From positions 1 through 64,000 of the forward strand of contig NZ_AOLJ01000025.1 in the NCBI RefSeq assembly GCF_000336775.1: 64,000 bases of DNA, given 5' to 3'. The notes under the pieces are model-generated. The model saw only the letters and a program-made list of their open reading frames with translations, made no database searches and was not told where the DNA came from. Both the position numbers and the translations under genes were made by a program. Each line of letters begins with the position of its first letter. Position 1 is the first letter of the stretch. This document shows positions 9,198 to 16,108 of this stretch, in pieces. Origin of the DNA: Haloferax gibbonsii ATCC 33959 (GTDB lineage Archaea > Halobacteriota > Halobacteria > Halobacteriales > Haloferacaceae).

Positions 9198-9938
9198 ATG
9201 TCGGAGGACGCCGAGACGACGACCGGGCGGACGACGCGAAGGCGGAGAACCATCGACCGCGAGCGGATATTTCGCCGCGACGACTACACGTGTCAGAACT
9301 GCGGGCGCGAGTACGACGAGGGCTCGAATATCTTGGAGGTCGCCCATCAGCGCCCGGCGCGGGATTTCGAGAACTCCAACGATGCCGACACCCCCGAGAA
9401 CCTCGTCACGCTGTGTCCGAACTGCCACCGGCGGTTCGACATGGGCGAACTCGGCGACAGAATCGCGTCGAGCCTCCAGCGCGACTTCCGCGAGCGGGCG
9501 AAAGCGAGAAACCACGCGAGCACGGTCGAGGCGTTCGCGGGCGACGCCATCGAGATAACGAAACTGAACGTCCTCATCGCGAGCGTCTTCGGGACGGGCG
9601 TCACGGTGCTCCTCCAAGCGGACGTCGTGACGGACGTCTCCGCGTTGGTGAACTTCGGCGTCGGGTTCGGCGGACTCGCGTGGGTGCTATCCACGGGGTT
9701 CACCCTCTTGGCGTATCATTCGTGTCGCACCTCGGGAGCGAGTTCCAGCGCCATCGAGGAGGTCCTGGAGGGCGGCGACGACGACGAACTCCCCGAGGAG
9801 ACGACGAAGATATACTACCGAAACGCCAGGCGAATCGGCATCGCAATCGGCCTGACGCTCAGCTGCGTCCTCCTGCTCATCGCGGGAATCGCCCTCGCGG
9901 CGACGGGTGATGGTGGGCTCGCGGCGCTCGTCGGGTAG
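9198..9938 (+). CDS. HNH nuclease domain fused to transmembrane segments
   Basis: 246 residues. Residues 32-77 form an HNH/treble-clef nuclease: Cys32-x2-Cys35, His50 in AHQRP, Asn68 in PEN, and Cys73-x2-Cys76-His77. This is followed by about three hydrophobic segments near residues 118-138, 150-174 and 213-238. HNH proteins cut DNA, but a membrane-anchored HNH is unusual and resembles the architecture of some phage-defence effectors. The upstream gene is pilin-like and downstream lies the tRNA-associated repeat island, so it may belong to the accessory cargo. The nuclease motif is seen; the biological role is unknown. Confidence 0.8.
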   Translation: MSEDAETTTGRTTRRRRTIDRERIFRRDDYTCQNCGREYDEGSNILEVAHQRPARDFENSNDADTPENLVTLCPNCHRRFDMGELGDRIASSLQRDFRERAKARNHASTVEAFAGDAIEITKLNVLIASVFGTGVTVLLQADVVTDVSALVNFGVGFGGLAWVLSTGFTLLAYHSCRTSGASSSAIEEVLEGGDDDELPEETTKIYYRNARRIGIAIGLTLSCVLLLIAGIALAATGDGGLAALVG

Positions 9939-10110
9939 ATAGCGTGTATTGACCGATAGAGCACCCACAGGCGAGTCCCGATTGGTTCATCACCCGGTTC
10001 AATTGCCGGACTCACCGGGAGTCCCGCGAGCAGAACGAGACGGCACTGCCGTCTCGCATGACATGCGGGCGACTCGCGGGTCGCCCGCAGACGGAGCGAG
10101 TGGGACGTCG
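9939..10110. repeat. Palindrome-rich spacer before the tRNA-Ala island
   Basis: There is no gene here. Two strong inverted repeats are packed together: arms 10036-10045 and 10047-10056 (CGAGACGGCA and its complement), then arms 10065-10073 and 10080-10088 (GCGGGCGAC and its complement), with a short GCATG/CATGC pair between. The short reading frames across the stretch are not protein-like. Confidence 0.6.
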
Positions 10111-10315
10111 GCGAGTCCACGAACGACTGAAGGGAACGAAGTGACCGAAAGGAAGTGAGTGGACTCACCGGGATTTGAACTCACTCGCAACGCTCCGCGT
10201 TGCTCGCTGCTCAAATCCCGTCTCGAACAGACATCAATACAGTCGATACACGCCGCTCGCTACGCTCGCCGGTGGTATCGACAGAAGTTGATGGGCTCGC
10301 CGGGATTTGAACCCG
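10111..10315. repeat. Direct repeat copy A (pairs with 11708-11911)
   Basis: About 205 bp is nearly identical to 11708-11911, with a 1-base length difference and a few substitutions. On the minus strand it begins with the 3' T-arm and acceptor sequence of tRNA-Ala (10292-10315) and runs about 180 bp into what is the 3' flank of the second tRNA. Inside it, 10170-10219 is a hairpin with arms GGGATTTGA and TCAAATCCC. Here the tRNA portion is only a 3' fragment, while in copy B it belongs to a whole tRNA gene. Confidence 0.8.
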
Positions 10316-10373
10316 AAGGAAGACGTGCTCGCTCACACGGTTCGCTGCGCGCGACTTCCAGGGCTTCAAATCC
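10303..10373. repeat. T-arm-derived inverted repeat, diverged copy
   Basis: The outer arms GGATTTGAA (10303-10311) and TTCAAATCC (10365-10373) are complementary, and an inner GGAAG (10318-10322) pairs with CTTCC (10355-10359). The arms are the T-loop/T-stem sequence of the local tRNA-Ala. It has the same design as the hairpins at 10170-10219 and 11766-11815 but different inner sequence. Confidence 0.65.
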
Positions 10374-10375
10374 AC

Positions 10376-10430
10376 GCGCTCGCTGCAGCGAGCGCTCTGC
10401 TCGCCATTTCTTCACTCCGTTCAGAAATGG
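10376..10430. repeat. Palindromes flanking the 3' end of tRNA-Ala copy 1
   Basis: 10376-10395 is a perfect 20-bp palindrome (GCGCTCGCTGCAGCGAGCGC). 10404-10411 (CCATTTCT) pairs with 10423-10430 (AGAAATGG), and the last three bases of the second arm are the 3' end of the tRNA gene. In the tRNA transcript this hairpin would follow directly after the acceptor stem. Confidence 0.6.
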
Positions 10431-10499
10431 ACTCGCCGGGATTTGAACCCGGGGCCTCTCCCATGCCAAGGGAGTGATCTACCCCTGATCTACGAGCCC
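10428..10499 (-). tRNA. tRNA-Ala (anticodon GGC), copy 1
   Basis: 72 nt fold into a complete cloverleaf. The acceptor stem GGGCTCG pairs with CGAGTCC and includes the G3-U70 pair that identifies alanine tRNAs. The anticodon stem CTCCC/GGGAG carries the loop TTGGCAT, giving anticodon GGC. The T-arm is CCGGG-TTCAAAT-CCCGG. CCA is not encoded. It is identical over all 72 bases to the gene at 11888-11959. Confidence 0.97.
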
Positions 10500-10599
10500 T
10501 CAAACGCAATCATTCATTCCCCGGTCGAATAAATAAGGGCTTCGAATCGTTCGACTGCTGTGGGGTGCGGACACAGATCGCATTCCGTCGGGGCCTTGC

Positions 10600-11241
10600 C
10601 TACGCGGGCCGAACTTCACAAACGTACACATCCGTGAACAGGTTTCGGAACGTCCCCATCCAATGCTCTTGGGTGTCCTGAAACTGGTCTGTGTGTGCTT
10701 TGACTTCCACGAGAACCGGGCCGCCGAACAGCTGTTGGTCGATACCAACGAGGTCTGGTGCGCCGGAGAACCCGAGTGCCTCACGCAAGCGCTCGAGGGG
10801 TTCGGTTCGGTCGAATATTTCGGTGAGAACCGTTTCAGACGTGTCGGTCCGCATCGGTCCGGCGATTTCGCGGAGGCCCCGTTCAATCGCGTCCGCGAAT
10901 CTGACACGTGAAAATCGACCGTGTTCGTCCAGATTGTCGGTCTCCCACGCCGACTCTACGAATTGTTCGCCGTCGAGGACGGGATGATTCCGCGTGCTGT
11001 CGATATTGATGACGAGGCCGCCGAGACACTCGGTGAGGTAGGTCGAAACCAAATCCTCGGCGTTGACTGCATCGCCCTCGTAGCAATACTCGTACGTTTC
11101 CGGCGATTCGAACGACCCCGGGTACGACGCCGTGTCCGTCGCCCAATCCTTCTCTAGGTAGGTTCGCCCCTCCCCCTCGATTGTGCTGGTCCCCGTCAAC
11201 CGCCTGAAAACGAGTTCATACTCGCCGGCTCCGTATTGCAT
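10600..11241 (-). CDS. VRR-NUC-like PD-(D/E)XK nuclease-domain protein
   Basis: 213 residues, not matched to a named family. The C-terminal 55 residues fit the VRR-NUC nuclease core: GAPDL with Asp163, EVK with Glu179 and Lys181, and Gln191 followed by Trp. In related proteins these residues bind metal and cleave DNA. The N-terminal 160 residues have no motif I recognise. The gene lies between two identical tRNA-Ala genes, and its sequence looks visibly less GC-rich than its neighbours, which fits acquired cargo. There is no obvious partner such as a methylase. A restriction or defence role is possible but unproven. Confidence 0.7.
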   Translation of the reverse strand: MQYGAGEYELVFRRLTGTSTIEGEGRTYLEKDWATDTASYPGSFESPETYEYCYEGDAVNAEDLVSTYLTECLGGLVINIDSTRNHPVLDGEQFVESAWETDNLDEHGRFSRVRFADAIERGLREIAGPMRTDTSETVLTEIFDRTEPLERLREALGFSGAPDLVGIDQQLFGGPVLVEVKAHTDQFQDTQEHWMGTFRNLFTDVYVCEVRPA

Positions 11242-11366
11242 CGTGTAACCGCTGTCGGCGTTATCCCGTATTGGCTTGTTGGAACGGCCGAGACGCGTTC
11301 CGAACGTTTCTCCGCTCCCGGCAACGAACCGACTCGTTTTTTCCGTCGCTGACGGAACGATTCGGT

Positions 11367-11579
11367 ATGACTGACGACGACGCTCCCGAAGTCCCGGTCG
11401 TGTGCGAGGCCTGCGACACGACCACGCGCGTTTCGCTCTCCGAGGTCGCGGACGCCATCGAGCGACACAACGAACAGGTCCACGACGGGGACGACATCGC
11501 GCAGGTCGACCCCGAAATCGTCAAGCACGTGACCGACCTCGCGGCGAAGGACATGAGCGTGTTCGAAGACGAGGCGTGA
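11367..11579 (+). CDS. Small Cys/His protein, possible zinc-binding
   Basis: 70 residues from the ATG at 11367 (the frame is open upstream, but this ATG begins the acidic, soluble sequence typical of these proteins). CEAC near residues 13-16 and HNEQVH near residues 33-38 could form a single C2H2-type zinc site. The rest is acidic and helical. It is similar in style to small conserved haloarchaeal proteins; function unknown. It lies divergent from the VRR-NUC-like gene inside the tRNA-bounded segment. Confidence 0.65.
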   Translation: MTDDDAPEVPVVCEACDTTTRVSLSEVADAIERHNEQVHDGDDIAQVDPEIVKHVTDLAAKDMSVFEDEA

Positions 11580-11707
11580 GCCGCGGGAGGCGCTGGCGCG
11601 CCGCATCGGCTCTTTTCAGCCGCGGTAGCTCGGATACCGATTGCCGGACTTGTGGGACACCCGTAGCGGGGCAAACAGCTGACCCGGAATCCACCAGTTG
11701 TTCGAGT

Positions 11708-11911
11708 GCGAGTCCACGAACGACTGACGGAACGAAGTGACCGAAAGGAAGTGAGTGGACTCGCCGGGATTTGAACTCACTCGCAACGCTCCGCGTTGCT
11801 CGCTGCTCAAATCCCGTCTCGAACAGACATCAATACAGTCGATACACGCGGCTCGCTGCGCTCGCCGGTGGTATCGACAGAAGTTGATGGACTCGCCGGG
11901 ATTTGAACCCG
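11708..11911. repeat. Direct repeat copy B (pairs with 10111-10315)
   Basis: 204 bp near-identical to copy A. Its right end (11888-11911) is the 3' end of the complete tRNA-Ala copy 2; the rest is that tRNA's downstream flank. It contains the inverted repeat 11766-11815 (arms GGGATTTGA and TCAAATCCC with an inner GCAACGC/GCGTTGC stem). The pair of copies brackets about 1.4 kb that holds the VRR-NUC-like and small Cys/His genes and tRNA copy 1. Confidence 0.8.
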
Positions 11912-11959
11912 GGGCCTCTCCCATGCCAAGGGAGTGATCTACCCCTGATCTACGAGCCC
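11888..11959 (-). tRNA. tRNA-Ala (anticodon GGC), copy 2
   Basis: Identical over 72 nt to 10428-10499: G3-U70 acceptor pair, GGC anticodon in the loop TTGGCAT, and standard T-arm. Its 3' flank on the minus strand is direct repeat copy B. The 5' flanks of the two copies differ from the first base outside the gene, so the identity is confined to the gene itself at that side. Confidence 0.97.
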
Positions 11960-12044
11960 GCATCCTCCGATAGCCGTCGCCCGTTTAGAAGCCCTTCGAT
12001 TCCGACCGAGGCGAGTTGAGGCCGAGTCGAATCCGAGTCGAAAC

Positions 12045-12053
12045 GGTTTAACC
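12045..12053 (+). promoter_or_regulatory. TATA-like element of the rps15 operon
   Basis: The sequence GGTTTAACC follows a GAAAC purine-rich stretch and is the best basal promoter candidate between tRNA-Ala copy 2 and rps15. Transcription would start near 12075, leaving a leader of roughly 130 nt, which is unusual in haloarchaea, where most mRNAs are leaderless. Confidence 0.5.
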
Positions 12054-12087
12054 CGGCGCGCGTGGACAACCCGATGGGAATCCAGCA

Positions 12088-12200
12088 CGGCCGCAAATCT
12101 GACTCGCCCGGTTCGGGCTTGGGATTGCGGTAGTGCCCCAGCAGTCGGTGAGACGACTGCGGGGTACTCGTTTCTGCGGTCAGTGCGGTTCCAACCCGCA
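12088..12200 (+). ncRNA. Three-hairpin structured leader or small RNA before rps15
   Basis: Three consecutive stem-loops can be drawn. The first has the lower stem CCGCAA/TTGCGG (about 12091-12130) with an internal loop and an upper stem GCCCG/CGGGC. The second, 12132-12168, has AGTGCCCC/GGGGTACT and GCAGTCG/CGACTGC with loop GTGAGA. The third is TGCGG/CCGCA ending at about 12200, directly before ACA and the rps15 start. This could be an S15 autoregulatory leader or an independent RNA (the internal loop and following ACA also recall H/ACA guides). The hairpins are seen; the function is inference. Confidence 0.45.
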
Positions 12201-12203
12201 ACA

Positions 12204-12671
12204 ATGGCACGAATGCACACCCGCCGCCGTGGCTCGTCCAGCTCGGACAAGCCGGTGGCAGACGAAGCACCGGAGTGGAGCGACGTCGACGCGGCTGACA
12301 TCGAAGCCCGCGTCGTCGAACTTGCAGAACAGGGCAAGGACCCGAGCCAGATCGGCCTGTCCCTGCGCGACGAAGGCGTCAAGGGCGTTCCCGTCCCGGA
12401 CGTCAAGCTCGCCACGGGCAAGAAGGTCACCACCATCCTCGAGGAGAACGACGCCGCAGGCGACCTCCCCGAGGACCTCCGTAACCTCATGGAGCGCGCC
12501 GTCCGTCTCCGCGAGCACATGGAGGAGAACCAGCAGGACAAGTCCAACCGTCGCGCCCTGCAGAACACGGAATCGAAGATTCGTCGCCTCGTCTCGTACT
12601 ACCGCGGCGACAAGCTCGACGACGACTTCACCTACAGCTACGACGTCGCTGTCGAACTCCTCGAAGAATAA
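12204..12671 (+). CDS. rps15: 30S ribosomal protein S15 (uS15)
   Basis: 155 residues, usual for archaeal S15, which carries an N-terminal extension compared with bacteria. It begins MARMHTRRRG and contains the conserved helical region with LREHMEENQQDK and the C-terminal RRLVSYYRGDKL motif that contacts 16S rRNA helices in the platform of the small subunit. The start at 12204 gives the conserved archaeal N-terminus; an in-frame ATG at 12183 would add seven unconserved residues. The DHH-like gene starts four bases after the stop, and the order rps15-recJ-like is widely conserved in archaea. Confidence 0.97.
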   Translation: MARMHTRRRGSSSSDKPVADEAPEWSDVDAADIEARVVELAEQGKDPSQIGLSLRDEGVKGVPVPDVKLATGKKVTTILEENDAAGDLPEDLRNLMERAVRLREHMEENQQDKSNRRALQNTESKIRRLVSYYRGDKLDDDFTYSYDVAVELLEE

Positions 12672-12675
12672 CTGA

Positions 12676-13791
12676 ATGTCCGTGAGCCCCGCCGAACAGA
12701 CACCCGCCGCCGACGCCGCCGCGACGCTCCGCGAGGCGACGTTCGTTCGCCTCCGCGTCAGCGCGAGCGGTGCCGCCGTCGCGGCCGCCGGTGTCATCGG
12801 CCGGGCGCTCAGGACACTCGACGTCCCCTTCCGCATCCGCGCGACCGACGCCCCGGACACTGTCGCAAACGACGACGTTGTGGCAGTCGTGGGCCTGTCA
12901 AACGCCGATGCGGACCTCGAACTCGACCCGACCGACGCCGTCTCTATCGTCCGCGAACTCGGGGTCGACCCCGACCCGGCGGTCGCGCTGGCCGGCTTCC
13001 ACACCGCCGGCGTAGCCCCGGACGACGACCTCGCGGACGCCGCGGCCGACGCGGGCGTCGAAGCCGGACCCGGCGTGGCCGTCCCGACGGGCGACCTCGC
13101 AGACGGGCTGGCGCACTCGACGTTCGTTCACGCGTCGTTTTCGGCCGACAGGGAGCGCGCGCAGGCGACGCTCGCCGAACTGTCGCTCCCGGCCGAACTC
13201 GACGCGGACGCCCGCAGACGCGTCGCCTCCCTCGTCGCCATCGACGCGACGACCGGCGAGGCGACCGCCCGAGCGGCGACCGCCGTCGAGCGCGTCTTGC
13301 GCTCGGAGGCGACCCCGAACGGGCCGTTCGAAACCGTCGGCGGCTTCGCCGACGTGCTCGACGCGACCGTCCGGGAGTCGCCCGGAACCGCCGTCGCGCT
13401 GGCGCTCGGACACGGCGTTCGAGACGCGGCGCTCGACGCGTGGCGCGACCACGCGCAGGCGACCCACGGCGCGCTTCGCGAGGCGACGACGGGACGCTAC
13501 GAGAGCCTCTACGCGCTCTCCTGTGACCTGTCGTCGCCGGGGCGACTCGCCACGGTGGCGAGGCTCGCCCGCGACTTCCGCTCGCCCGAGCCGACCGTTC
13601 TCGCGGTCGGCGTCGGTGCCGCGGCCCTCGTCTCGACCGGCCCCGCCGGACTGGACGAGGACCTCGCCGCGGCCGCGGACGAACTGCCGGACGCGTCCGC
13701 GACCGGGTCGCCGTCGGAGGCGACGATGACGTTCGACTCCGCGGCGGAGCCGAGCGACGTCGTCGCGGCCGTCAGGGAGGTGCGCCGATGA
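12676..13791 (+). CDS. Degenerate RecJ/Cdc45-like DHH-family protein
   Basis: 371 residues. The N-terminal region fits the DHH phosphoesterase fold, but the metal-binding positions are replaced: where RecJ has a DxDG-type motif this protein has SASGA (about residues 32-36), and no DHH triad is visible. The C-terminal part resembles DHHA1. Archaeal genes at this position, between rps15 and pcc1/rps3ae, belong to the RecJ/Cdc45 group that includes GINS-associated nuclease GAN and the archaeal CMG helicase subunit. A structural, Cdc45-like replisome role is therefore more likely than nuclease activity. The gene end overlaps pcc1 by four bases. Confidence 0.78.
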   Translation: MSVSPAEQTPAADAAATLREATFVRLRVSASGAAVAAAGVIGRALRTLDVPFRIRATDAPDTVANDDVVAVVGLSNADADLELDPTDAVSIVRELGVDPDPAVALAGFHTAGVAPDDDLADAAADAGVEAGPGVAVPTGDLADGLAHSTFVHASFSADRERAQATLAELSLPAELDADARRRVASLVAIDATTGEATARAATAVERVLRSEATPNGPFETVGGFADVLDATVRESPGTAVALALGHGVRDAALDAWRDHAQATHGALREATTGRYESLYALSCDLSSPGRLATVARLARDFRSPEPTVLAVGVGAAALVSTGPAGLDEDLAAAADELPDASATGSPSEATMTFDSAAEPSDVVAAVREVRR

Positions 13792-14030
13792 CGCGGCGCT
13801 CGACCCTGCGGACGACCCACGACGACCCCGGCATCGTCGCCGGCGCGCTCGAACCGGACAACACGGAGTCGATGCGCACCCGAGTCGAGGGGGACGAACT
13901 CATCACCACAATCGAACGCGATTCGACCGGTGGCCTGCACGCCACGGTCGATGACTACGTCGTCAACGTGACGGTCGCCGAGACCGTCATCGAAGCCACA
14001 CGAACGCACACAGACACTAACCATGAGTGA
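13788..14030 (+). CDS. pcc1: KEOPS complex subunit Pcc1
   Basis: 80 residues, the usual size for Pcc1, the dimerising subunit of the KEOPS complex that adds threonylcarbamoyl (t6A) to tRNA A37. The sequence has the typical EPDNTESM start of the first helix/strand unit, followed by beta strands and a C-terminal helix AETVIEATRTH. The ATG overlaps the previous stop (ATGA), and its own stop overlaps the rps3ae start by eight bases, so expression is coupled to ribosomal protein synthesis. Confidence 0.9.
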   Translation: MTRRSTLRTTHDDPGIVAGALEPDNTESMRTRVEGDELITTIERDSTGGLHATVDDYVVNVTVAETVIEATRTHTDTNHE

Positions 14031-14682
14031 ACGATCCGTCTCCAAGCAGAAGCGCGGAAAGCGATGGTACACCGTCATCGCTCCCGAGAATTTCGACCGT
14101 AAGGAACTCGGTTCGACCTTCGCGGACGAACCCGAGAAGATCAACGGTCGCACCGTCGAGTCCACCCTCGGCGAACTCAACGACGACCAGGGCGCGAACA
14201 ACGTCAAGCTCACGTTCAAGATTACCGACGTGGGCAGCGACGCCGCCTACACCGAGTTCATCCAGCAGGAGCTCACCCGAGACTACCTCCGTAGCCTCGT
14301 CCGCCGCGGCGCGTCCAAAATCGAGGCCAACGTCACGGCTATCACCAAGGACGACTACCGCGTCCAGGTCCAGCCCGTCGCCTTCACCACGAAGAAGGCC
14401 GACCGCAGCCAGGAACACGAGATTCGTCGCATCATGACGAAGCTCACCCGCGAGGCCATCACGGGCCACACCTACGACGCGCTCACCGAGAGCGTCGTCG
14501 AAGGTCGCCTCTCGTCGGCCATCTACGGCGACGCGAAGGTCATCTACCCCCTGCGCCGCGTCGAGGTCAAGAAGTTCTCCCTCGAAGCCCGCCCCGAAGA
14601 GGTCGAGGCCGAAGAGGAAGCCGCCGTCAGCGTCGACGAGGACGACGTCGCAGTCGACGTCGACGAAGAGACCGAAGCGTAA
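14023..14682 (+). CDS. rps3ae: 30S ribosomal protein S3Ae (eS1)
   Basis: 219 residues. This archaeal/eukaryotic protein sits near the mRNA exit of the small subunit. Recognisable segments are RGKRWYTVIAPENFD near the N-terminus, the central LVRRGASKIEANVTA, and KVIYPLRRVEVKKF near the end, followed by an acidic haloarchaeal tail rich in Asp, Glu and Val. It is the last gene of the rps15 operon; a T-rich stretch near 14715-14722 downstream could end the transcript. Confidence 0.97.
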   Translation: MSERSVSKQKRGKRWYTVIAPENFDRKELGSTFADEPEKINGRTVESTLGELNDDQGANNVKLTFKITDVGSDAAYTEFIQQELTRDYLRSLVRRGASKIEANVTAITKDDYRVQVQPVAFTTKKADRSQEHEIRRIMTKLTREAITGHTYDALTESVVEGRLSSAIYGDAKVIYPLRRVEVKKFSLEARPEEVEAEEEAAVSVDEDDVAVDVDEETEA

Positions 14683-14796
14683 GCCCGTCTCGCCGACGGC
14701 CCGACTTCGAATTTCGACTTTTTCGCGATAGCGCGCGGAGCGAGAGCCACGCCGCTCTCGGCCGTTGGATCCCGGGCGCGACGGTACGCGCCGAGT

Positions 14797-15243
14797 TTAC
14801 TCCTCGGCGACGATGGTGCCGACCATGCCGGCTTGCTCGTGGGGGATACAGAGGTACTCGTACTCGCCGGGCACGTCGAAGGTGTACGTGTAGGTCTCGC
14901 CGCTCCCGATGAGCCCGCCGAGCGAGTTAGAGTAGGCGTCGCGGGCGGCCTGCTCGGTCTCGTAGTCCCCGCTGGCGAAGAACGCGGCGTCCTCGGGAAG
15001 CGTGCCCTCGTAGGCGGTAACGGTGTGGCCGCGCGAACTCGTGTTCCGCCAGACGACCTCGTCGCCGACCTCGACGGTCAGCGTCGGCGGGTCGAACGCG
15101 ACCGCGGTCATTCCGATGTCGAAGTCGTCGCCCGAAGCCATCAAGGTCGCACAGCCCGCGAGGCCGGTCGTCGCGGCCGCTCCGGCCGCCGCGAGGAACT
15201 GACGCCGCGTCCGACCGTCGTCCGAGGACCCGTGGTCTCGCAT
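14797..15243 (-). CDS. Tat-exported lipoprotein cupredoxin (halocyanin/plastocyanin-like)
   Basis: 148 residues from the ATG at 15243. The N-terminus has a Tat signal TRRQFLAAAG followed by the lipobox LAGC, so it is exported folded and lipid-anchored outside the membrane. The single cupredoxin domain has the type-1 copper ligands: His in RGHTV, then Cys and His in YLCIPHE, and Met in QAGMVG. It would carry single electrons between membrane complexes. The in-frame ATG further upstream would put 12 residues before the signal and is less likely. It is convergent with rps3ae. Confidence 0.88.
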   Translation of the reverse strand: MRDHGSSDDGRTRRQFLAAAGAAATTGLAGCATLMASGDDFDIGMTAVAFDPPTLTVEVGDEVVWRNTSSRGHTVTAYEGTLPEDAAFFASGDYETEQAARDAYSNSLGGLIGSGETYTYTFDVPGEYEYLCIPHEQAGMVGTIVAEE

Positions 15244-15408
15244 AGTCGCCTCTCGGGACGCGACCGATAAATGTCGCATGGTTCGCTCGCCGAACCGCCG
15301 AATCGACCGTGACCGGCCGGAACGCCGCCGGTTCGAGGTCGGTTCGCGGGGGCGCCCACCGACGGACGGAACGTAAGAGGGAAAGGGAAGGTACGCAATC
15401 GCATCGGT

Positions 15409-16080
15409 ATGAGACCCCGATTCGTCGGTCGGTTGGGGCCCGCCGACGTGGTCACCGCCGGGAACGCGGCGCTCGGATTCGTCGCGGCGGTGCTGACCGC
15501 GGTCGACGTGCGCCTCGCGGCCAAGGCCATCCTGCTCGCCGCGATGGCCGACGGCCTCGACGGCGTGGTCGCCCGGCGCTACGGGGGAACCGACGCGGGG
15601 CCGTACCTCGATTCCCTCGCTGACGTGGCCTCCTTCGGCGTCGCCCCCGCCCTGCTCGTCGTCACCGTCGTCCGCGAGATGTGGGGCTTCGACCGGATTC
15701 GGGTCGTCGCCGGCGTCGCCGTCGCCGCGCTGTTCGTCGCGGCCGCGGTCGTCAGACTGGCGCTCTACACCGCCTACGACAGCGGCTCCGACGAGACGGT
15801 CGGCGTGCCGACGACGCTCGCCGCGACGATTCTGTCGGCGGGCGTCCTCGTCGGCTTCGTCGAGCCGATGTTACTCGTCGTCCTCTCGGCGGTTATGGCC
15901 GCGCTCATGCTCTCGGACGTGACCTACCCGGACCTCCACGCGCAGGACGCGCTCGTCATGGGCGTGGTGCAGGGCCTCGCCATCGTCTGCTCGGGGACGC
16001 TCGGGCAGGGCTTTTCGTTCGGCTTGCTGTTCTTGGCGCTCGGCTACCTGTTTTTGGGGCCGCGCTTCTACTGGGGCTAA
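15409..16080 (+). CDS. pssA: CDP-alcohol phosphatidyltransferase, archaetidylserine synthase-like
   Basis: 223-residue polytopic membrane protein with the CDP-alcohol phosphotransferase signature DGLDGVVAR followed by G, D and D in the order AR-GPYLDSLAD (about residues 46-70); these Asp bind the metal and the CDP-lipid. The enzyme joins a polar head group to a CDP-activated archaeol lipid. It matches the size and layout of archaeal PssA (head group serine), though archaetidylglycerol-phosphate or inositol specificity cannot be excluded from sequence alone. It stands alone between the cupredoxin and a small minus-strand gene. Confidence 0.82.
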   Translation: MRPRFVGRLGPADVVTAGNAALGFVAAVLTAVDVRLAAKAILLAAMADGLDGVVARRYGGTDAGPYLDSLADVASFGVAPALLVVTVVREMWGFDRIRVVAGVAVAALFVAAAVVRLALYTAYDSGSDETVGVPTTLAATILSAGVLVGFVEPMLLVVLSAVMAALMLSDVTYPDLHAQDALVMGVVQGLAIVCSGTLGQGFSFGLLFLALGYLFLGPRFYWG

Positions 16081-16108
16081 TCGGCGCGGCGAGAGCCGCG
16101 CGCTAGAG

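Noticed and set aside
10159..10446. Open frames through the repeats (also 11755-11937) that look like a repeated small protein family
   Set aside because: They run across the tRNA 3' fragments and hairpin repeats; the similar peptides arise from repeated DNA, and the frames lack coding-like composition.
12070..12200. Definite H/ACA guide RNA before rps15
   Set aside because: The stems are real but I cannot show a matching rRNA target or a proper K-turn, so it is only listed as a structured leader or candidate RNA.
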